From NCBI GenBank assembly GCA_030280995.1, contig JASXTE010000002.1, forward strand, positions 2,592,001 through 2,656,000: a DNA stretch of 64,000 nucleotides, read 5' to 3'. Below are positions 59,098-64,000 of the stretch, one piece after another. The first letter of the stretch is position 1. Each line of letters begins with the position of its first letter. Below the pieces are notes generated by a model, which worked only from the letters and a program-made list of their open reading frames with translations, ran no database searches and was not told where the DNA came from. The DNA is from Hemileia vastatrix. Taxonomy: Eukaryota > Basidiomycota > Pucciniomycetes > Pucciniales > Zaghouaniaceae. Made by a program: the position numbers and the translations under genes.

Positions 59098-62000
59098 TCA
59101 TAGTTTATCCTCATTGCGGAGGAATCCTTCGGCACTCCTGGTGCCTCTAGGATAGAACCATTTCACTTGATCGGCCGCTACCCTCTTCTTTAATACTACT
59201 CCATCCAACTCTTCTAGCACATATGAACCGCCGGAAACTTGCTCCTTGATTTTATACGGTCCATTCCACCTATCTGAAAACATCTTTCCCCACTGACTTT
59301 CCAAACTCCTATTATACACCAGGACCATATCTCCTGGGTTCAAAGGTTTCCTTAATCGATGTGCCAACCGCTCATCCCAATATCTAACTGATTGATTTCG
59401 GATCTTCATCATCCGTAAATATGCCTTTTCTAAATATTCTTCTTTCTTTTCTAGCTGCATCATTCTTGCACACAATAATTCTTCAGTAGTTTTGACCATG
59501 TCCCAGTCAACTCCAAGATATGATTCAGCTTCTAAATAAACCGGTAAAACTGCTTTCTGTCCAAAAACATGTTCATAAGGTGAAAATCCGGTCGTCCTTT
59601 TGGCAGTGATTCGATCAGCAAATAAAACTAAAGGTAAATAGTGCCTCCACTTTTCGGCACTTGTCCCACACATTTTAACTAAAGCATCCTTAATAACTTG
59701 ATGCCCTCTTTCAACCATGCCTTCAGCTTCAGGATAATATGGGGTTGCTACCCTAACCTTTGATCCAACTTTCAATACGGCCTCTTTAAACTCTGTCCCA
59801 AATTCAGGACCTCCATCTACCGTCACCAACTTCATCACCCCATACCTATATACCCAATTATTCAAAAAAAATTCTGCCACATTTTTGGCGGTTAAATTAA
59901 TAAGAGGCGCTGCCTCTACCCAACCAGATAAATCATCTCTGGCCACAATTAAATATTTATACCGTCCCTCTTTTATATGAACGGCATCTAAACTAACTCT
60001 TCCAAAGAGAGTATATTCACCGGTCGCGCGTCCAGGTTCGTTTGGCCTTAAATAACTTTGTCTTTGACATTCTTCGCATGACTGAACCCACTGTTTAACA
60101 GCCATCTTCATGCAAGGCCACCAAAATCGATCAGAAATTCTTCTAAACGTTTCTCCCACGCCTCTATGCCCAAGATCTTCATGCAGTGATTTCAAAACTA
60201 ATTCTTGCCCCTTCTGTTGAGTTATAACTACTTGAGGATTTGGATACCTCCTCCTCATTAAACGTCGACCAGATAGGTAAAACGTAGATGACTTCCTCTT
60301 GATAGCCACCCATTCATCGTCTTCACAATCTTCTGGCCTCTCTAAAGTCAACAAATATTTGACTAACAAAAAATAAAAACCAGTCTGACCCCAGACTTCA
60401 TCTTGAAAATCGATTAATATAACATCAATAGGGACTTCTCTATCACCAATATCACCTGCACATGAATGAGCCAATAATCGTTGACCCCTAAATAAATTTT
60501 TAATCGAGCTATGACAACGTTTTTCTTCTGAACCTTTGGATCCTTCGAAAACTTTATTCAAAAATACCTCTTTCTCTTTATCCACCTTTTTATTTAAATT
60601 CTCTAATTCTCCAACATATACACCATTCCTTAATTTACTACTATCCCACACTACCAATCCATCTTCCTCTACATACACCACATCTTCTTCTACCTCCTCT
60701 CTGCCGAATTTATCTACACCTTTTTCAACACCTTTTTTAACATAAAAACTATTTTCCAGTTTATCCTCTTGGTGGAGGTCATCATCATCATAATCTAAAC
60801 ACAATAGTCCTGCCAGTTTAACCTCATGGGGGAGGTATGGAAAGTCTTCAGCTCCTTTAGTGCTGGCTTTGATAATAGGTATATCTTCATCGAACTCTTC
60901 TGAGTCTGAATCTTCTTCAGTGGGTGGTCTCCTTGACAAACCATCTGGCATAGTAAAAGTTTTGCCAGGCTTATGAACTAAATCAAACAAAAAATGTTGA
61001 ATAAAAGCTACCCATCTCGTCATGGGTGCGTTCGGTAAACTTGGTGAATTAATCATCTGGATTAACGATTTCGCATCCACTTGCAACTCAAAATGTTGCC
61101 CCCACAAAATATGCTGAAGTTTCTTCAGTATTTTCGCCACACCACATAATTCCAATTTTGGTTGAGAATATCTTGATTCGACCTCAGTAAATACTACAAA
61201 TTCATACCTAACTGGCCTGATGTAACCAGCTTTATCCATCTGAGACAGAACCGCCCCAGCTGCAACCTGACTTGAATCAACTGCTAAATAAATTCTACCA
61301 GCATCTTTTCCATAATCTAACTTTTGCAGGACTAAATCCTTCCCTACAACCTCCTTCAACTTCACAAACGCCTTCTCACACTCTTCATCCCACTCCCAGT
61401 CTGCATCCTTTCTCGTTAACCGTCTCAATGGAGCTGCCAATGAAGAAAAGTCCTTGATAAACATTCTAACATATACGCAAACGCCTAAAAACCCTCTAAC
61501 TTCGGTCGTATTCTTGGGTCTTGGCCAGGACTTAATTTTGTTAACTTTCTTCTTGGACATAATCCTACCCTCTCTACATACCACATGGCCTAATATTTCT
61601 AAGGCTGGCACACAACATGAAAATTTTGAACCTGAAATAGTTAAACCAGCCTCTTCAATTCGAAACAAGATTCTTTCTAAAGTAATTGCAAACTCCCAAA
61701 TGAATTTGCGTATCCCGGGATTCTCTTCCAACACCTGGTTATCATAGTCGGTTGTTGGTCCCTTAATTCCTCCATCATCTATAAAGATTCCAGCATATTG
61801 TGGAATTTCATCTTGAAGGATCCAAGCCATCTGAGCTTGATAAACTGCAACCGAATTAGTTGCTCCTTGAGGTAATCTTGTTAACTGTAAACGTCCAAGT
61901 GGCATATCGAATGTAGTGAGAGGCCTTGAGTCCGGATGTAACTCTCTCTCATCATATCCACCCATAATATCTCCCAAACCATAGCACACTCTCCCTGAAA

Positions 62001-63450
62001 ACGCTTCAACAAACTCCTCAGCACTAGGTGGTATCCCAGCATCCTTTATTGTAACCCTATTTAATTCCCTAAGATCATGAACAACTCTAAGCTTGCCATT
62101 CGGTTTCTTGATACAAAATACAGGACTAGAATAACTTGACGTTGATTGCTCATACAGTCCAGTGCGTATCCGTTCTCTGACAACTTCAATATAGGCTTCT
62201 TTTAATGCAGCCGGAATAGGAATCGGTTTCTGCTGCCACGGTTCATGACATACCACAGGAATCTTGTAAGGCTCCCCATAGGAATGCTTCAACACACCCC
62301 TCTCCTCTTCTACAAAAGCAATGGCCTTCTCTCGCTTGACCATCACATCCAACAACAACTTCTTCTCTTCTCCAGACAACCAACCATCAGGTAAAAAATT
62401 AACAACACCCAGTCTCTCAAAAGTGATTCTTGACATCTCAGAAAATTCAGGCGGATTCTTTACCAAGGGACTTTCATAAGGATCTCTTGATAACCTTGGT
62501 CTTCTCAAAGGTGGATTTAATTCAGCAGGTAGCGGTTCATTAATAGGTCGAACTTTATTTGCTACTTTCTTATATTTGGCTGCGTCCACATCTAAATAAG
62601 CTTGAGGTAAATCATTTACTTTTGTATCGCCATTAAAACTTTCATCAAATGAATCTTCTTCATCGCCAGAATCAGAATAAGAAAAATTAGAAAAATATTT
62701 TATTTCATTTTTAAATTTTACCCTTTTCTCCTTTCCCTCGTCTAATTTATAAACAGATTTTCCAATACCTTTTCTTCCCTTATCCAACAGTAAATCACCC
62801 GTAAAGAAAGTTGGCAGTTTAACCTCTTGCTGGAGAACCAGAATTGAATTTTCACAAAAATTATTTTTTTGTGTTTTAATTATACCGAGATTTTTTATTT
62901 GATTTTGATGAGATAATTGCAGTTTACCCTCTTGCTGGAGGTCCGGAATAACATTTTCACATAAATTATTTTTTTGTGTTTTGATTATACCAAGATTTTT
63001 AATCGGATTTTGATGTGATATTTGCAGTTTACCCTCTTGCTGGAGGTCCGGAATAACATTTTCACATAAATTATTTTTTTGTGTTTTAATTATACCAAGA
63101 TTTTTAATCGGATTTTGATGTGATATTTGCAGTTTACCCTCTTGCTGGAGGTCCATAAACATACCCTTCCAATTTTTATCCAACCTAATTTGGCCCATTT
63201 TGCCTTTTTCACCGTTTTTAAATTTTATAGAAAAACAGGGTAAATCCAATAAACATATAGAAAAGTCCATAACGTATTTGCACTCCAAAGTAATATTAAC
63301 AGAAAATAATTGAGAATCCACTTGAATTATCTCCAAGTGAGCTGACCTATTGCAATCCGGGATCTCATCCTGAGGAGAGATTACAACATTAGAGTGATCA
63401 GCCCCTGCTACCCCAAAAAATGAGGGCAACCATCCCTTTCCAACAAACAT
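59098..63450 (-). CDS. Pol of element 5 (RT, RNase H, integrase), intact
   Basis: This is 1450 codons. After a variable N-terminal part with three ~38-residue repeats (LQQEGKLQ, 63160-62815), the reverse transcriptase has RPLTTFDMPLGR and F-I-D-D at 557-560. RNase H begins around AVDSSQVAAG. The integrase has the HHCC zinc-binding part (H-X3-H in LHEDLGHRG and CEEC) and catalytic D1155, D1212 and E1247. A GPY/F-type C-terminus (WNGPYKI) follows, with no chromodomain. It is in the -1 frame relative to gag-protease and overlaps its end, so it is probably made by frameshifting at 63420-63414; the Met at 63450 lies inside the overlap and need not be used. Confidence 0.92.
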   Translation of the reverse strand: MFVGKGWLPSFFGVAGADHSNVVISPQDEIPDCNRSAHLEIIQVDSQLFSVNITLECKYVMDFSICLLDLPCFSIKFKNGEKGKMGQIRLDKNWKGMFMDLQQEGKLQISHQNPIKNLGIIKTQKNNLCENVIPDLQQEGKLQISHQNPIKNLGIIKTQKNNLCENVIPDLQQEGKLQLSHQNQIKNLGIIKTQKNNFCENSILVLQQEVKLPTFFTGDLLLDKGRKGIGKSVYKLDEGKEKRVKFKNEIKYFSNFSYSDSGDEEDSFDESFNGDTKVNDLPQAYLDVDAAKYKKVANKVRPINEPLPAELNPPLRRPRLSRDPYESPLVKNPPEFSEMSRITFERLGVVNFLPDGWLSGEEKKLLLDVMVKREKAIAFVEEERGVLKHSYGEPYKIPVVCHEPWQQKPIPIPAALKEAYIEVVRERIRTGLYEQSTSSYSSPVFCIKKPNGKLRVVHDLRELNRVTIKDAGIPPSAEEFVEAFSGRVCYGLGDIMGGYDERELHPDSRPLTTFDMPLGRLQLTRLPQGATNSVAVYQAQMAWILQDEIPQYAGIFIDDGGIKGPTTDYDNQVLEENPGIRKFIWEFAITLERILFRIEEAGLTISGSKFSCCVPALEILGHVVCREGRIMSKKKVNKIKSWPRPKNTTEVRGFLGVCVYVRMFIKDFSSLAAPLRRLTRKDADWEWDEECEKAFVKLKEVVGKDLVLQKLDYGKDAGRIYLAVDSSQVAAGAVLSQMDKAGYIRPVRYEFVVFTEVESRYSQPKLELCGVAKILKKLQHILWGQHFELQVDAKSLIQMINSPSLPNAPMTRWVAFIQHFLFDLVHKPGKTFTMPDGLSRRPPTEEDSDSEEFDEDIPIIKASTKGAEDFPYLPHEVKLAGLLCLDYDDDDLHQEDKLENSFYVKKGVEKGVDKFGREEVEEDVVYVEEDGLVVWDSSKLRNGVYVGELENLNKKVDKEKEVFLNKVFEGSKGSEEKRCHSSIKNLFRGQRLLAHSCAGDIGDREVPIDVILIDFQDEVWGQTGFYFLLVKYLLTLERPEDCEDDEWVAIKRKSSTFYLSGRRLMRRRYPNPQVVITQQKGQELVLKSLHEDLGHRGVGETFRRISDRFWWPCMKMAVKQWVQSCEECQRQSYLRPNEPGRATGEYTLFGRVSLDAVHIKEGRYKYLIVARDDLSGWVEAAPLINLTAKNVAEFFLNNWVYRYGVMKLVTVDGGPEFGTEFKEAVLKVGSKVRVATPYYPEAEGMVERGHQVIKDALVKMCGTSAEKWRHYLPLVLFADRITAKRTTGFSPYEHVFGQKAVLPVYLEAESYLGVDWDMVKTTEELLCARMMQLEKKEEYLEKAYLRMMKIRNQSVRYWDERLAHRLRKPLNPGDMVLVYNRSLESQWGKMFSDRWNGPYKIKEQVSGGSYVLEELDGVVLKKRVAADQVKWFYPRGTRSAEGFLRNEDKL
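62815..63160 (-). repeat. In-frame repeats in the pol N-terminus
   Basis: Three ~114-bp units (about 38 residues each) begin with LQQEGKLQ, and a fourth related LQQEVKL follows. The unit's DNA core CAGCAAGAGGGTAAACTG is the same motif as in the noncoding minisatellites. Confidence 0.8.
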
Positions 63451-64000
63451 AATTCACCAGAAGCCGTCCGTTTTATATACCGCTTCTTGGTGCAAACACA
63501 ACACTGGCACAGAGTAGTAATCCCTGGCCGTGTTTCCCAACCTTCATCTCCAGGAGGCGCTAACCGCATATGTAACCTCCGCATATCTTCACCAGTGATC
63601 TCCAAACTAATCCCCATGCCAGCTTGATACCCTATCCTGGCCTCACAATCCATCAAAAAAGGACCACCAAGAACAGTTTTGACTGCTCCTCTGGCCACAT
63701 AAAAGTGAACCTTTCCAACAGATCCACCAATGCCTAACCTGACATGCTCAGCTGTACCCATCAGCTCTGTTGCATGCCCTCCAATACCTCTGAGGTTTCC
63801 CCCAGTTCCACTTTTAATTGGCAAGCCTATACTCGTCGCTTGCTCCAATGAAATTAAATTAATTTGAGACCCTGAATTGACCAAGGCCTTTACTTCTTTA
63901 CCATTAAGAGTTACCACCAGGTAACCCAGGGGAGCGGAAAAATGTGTATCTACATCTTCCCCAAACTTTTCAGCATTTTCACAAATATATTCCACCTCTC
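63408..64000 (-). CDS. Gag-protease of element 5, 3' part only
   Basis: The frame enters from the right edge and ends at 63408. It contains the retropepsin-like region, but the catalytic site reads NSGS instead of DSGS (Asn at 63878-63876), so the protease of this copy is probably inactive. The GIGG loop and a Cys-rich tail (CQCCVC) follow. Its end overlaps pol by 43 bp, with the slippery heptamer seven bases before the stop. Confidence 0.85.
   Translation of the reverse strand, partial: EVEYICENAEKFGEDVDTHFSAPLGYLVVTLNGKEVKALVNSGSQINLISLEQATSIGLPIKSGTGGNLRGIGGHATELMGTAEHVRLGIGGSVGKVHFYVARGAVKTVLGGPFLMDCEARIGYQAGMGISLEITGEDMRRLHMRLAPPGDEGWETRPGITTLCQCCVCTKKRYIKRTASGELCLLERDGCPHFLG
63414..63420 (-). 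promoter_or_regulatory. -1 ribosomal frameshift heptamer T-TTT-TTG
   Basis: The minus strand reads CA[T] TTT TTG GGG TAG in the gag-pro frame. A -1 slip gives GGG GTA GCA in the pol frame, matching the protein of element 4 after its own heptamer. Confidence 0.8.

Larger units (their letters stand above)
53776..64000 (-). mobile_element. Element 5: giant Gypsy element with intact pol and antisense genes
   Basis: On the minus strand, order from 5' is gag-protease (partial, off the right edge), pol 63450-59098, a 4-kb 3' region with two antisense genes, a polypurine tract and the 3' LTR (54943-53776). It sits in the 3' LTR of element 4 in the opposite orientation and has the same family organisation. 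Confidence 0.88.

Noticed and set aside
60536..61747. Plus-strand Ser/Thr-rich ORFs within pol of element 5
   Set aside because: They are complements of the intact pol frame without recognisable content.

Overview
The window is a eukaryotic, very AT-rich, transposon-dominated stretch with no recognisable single-copy host gene in good repair. Ty3/Gypsy retroelements, a Plavaka/Tnp2-type (CACTA superfamily) transposase, Gal4-like Zn2Cys6 clusters and short GT-AG introns of 51-85 bp point to a fungus. A basidiomycete is most likely. The gag proteins and AT-richness would suit a rust-like (Pucciniomycotina) genome, but the species cannot be fixed from sequence alone.

Layout. 1-7863: element 1, a minus-strand chromodomain Gypsy element with a long intact gag-pol ORF. 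It is inserted into 7864-11655, element 2, an older minus-strand Gypsy copy of which the LTR, leader, gag and protease remain. 11727-13780: a dead SNF2-family helicase carrying a 261-bp CACTA-ended MITE. 13781-22440: decayed DNA-transposon territory with a Plavaka/Tnp2 transposase pseudogene (16306-19620) and an unrecognised companion gene (20062-21792). 22440-24470: a 2-kb palindrome with a mirrored MITE in each arm. 24485-34323: a 9.84-kb element with CACTA-type ends and a 3-bp TSD, filled by a ~608-bp satellite in which each unit carries a 46-bp hairpin. 34362-35931: a second palindrome of the same family, cut by element 3 (35932-38834), a plus-strand LTR-gag fragment related to element 2. 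38835-41731: AT-rich sequence with nothing recognised.

41732-64000 holds two related giant Gypsy elements. Element 4 (plus strand, decayed) runs from 41732 to about 53775. Element 5 (minus strand, pol intact) is inserted into the 3' LTR of element 4 and runs off the right edge. Both place pol in the -1 frame after gag-protease behind a conserved slippery heptamer. Both have an extra 4-kb 3' region carrying two antisense genes. The antisense genes encode small proteins with a Zn2Cys6 spacing, a Ser/Pro-rich linker, one intron and, where readable, a short helical C-terminal domain. Element 5's LTR, which lies directly upstream of its antisense genes, contains a dense CGG/CCG triplet array, the kind of half-site Zn2Cys6 proteins bind. 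A ~20-bp motif recurs in coding and noncoding parts of both elements.

The antisense Zn2Cys6 module with its possible LTR target is the most interesting candidate system. The palindromic-satellite CACTA element is second. Boundaries marked as inferred rest on TG...CA ends, polypurine tracts and target-site duplications read by eye.
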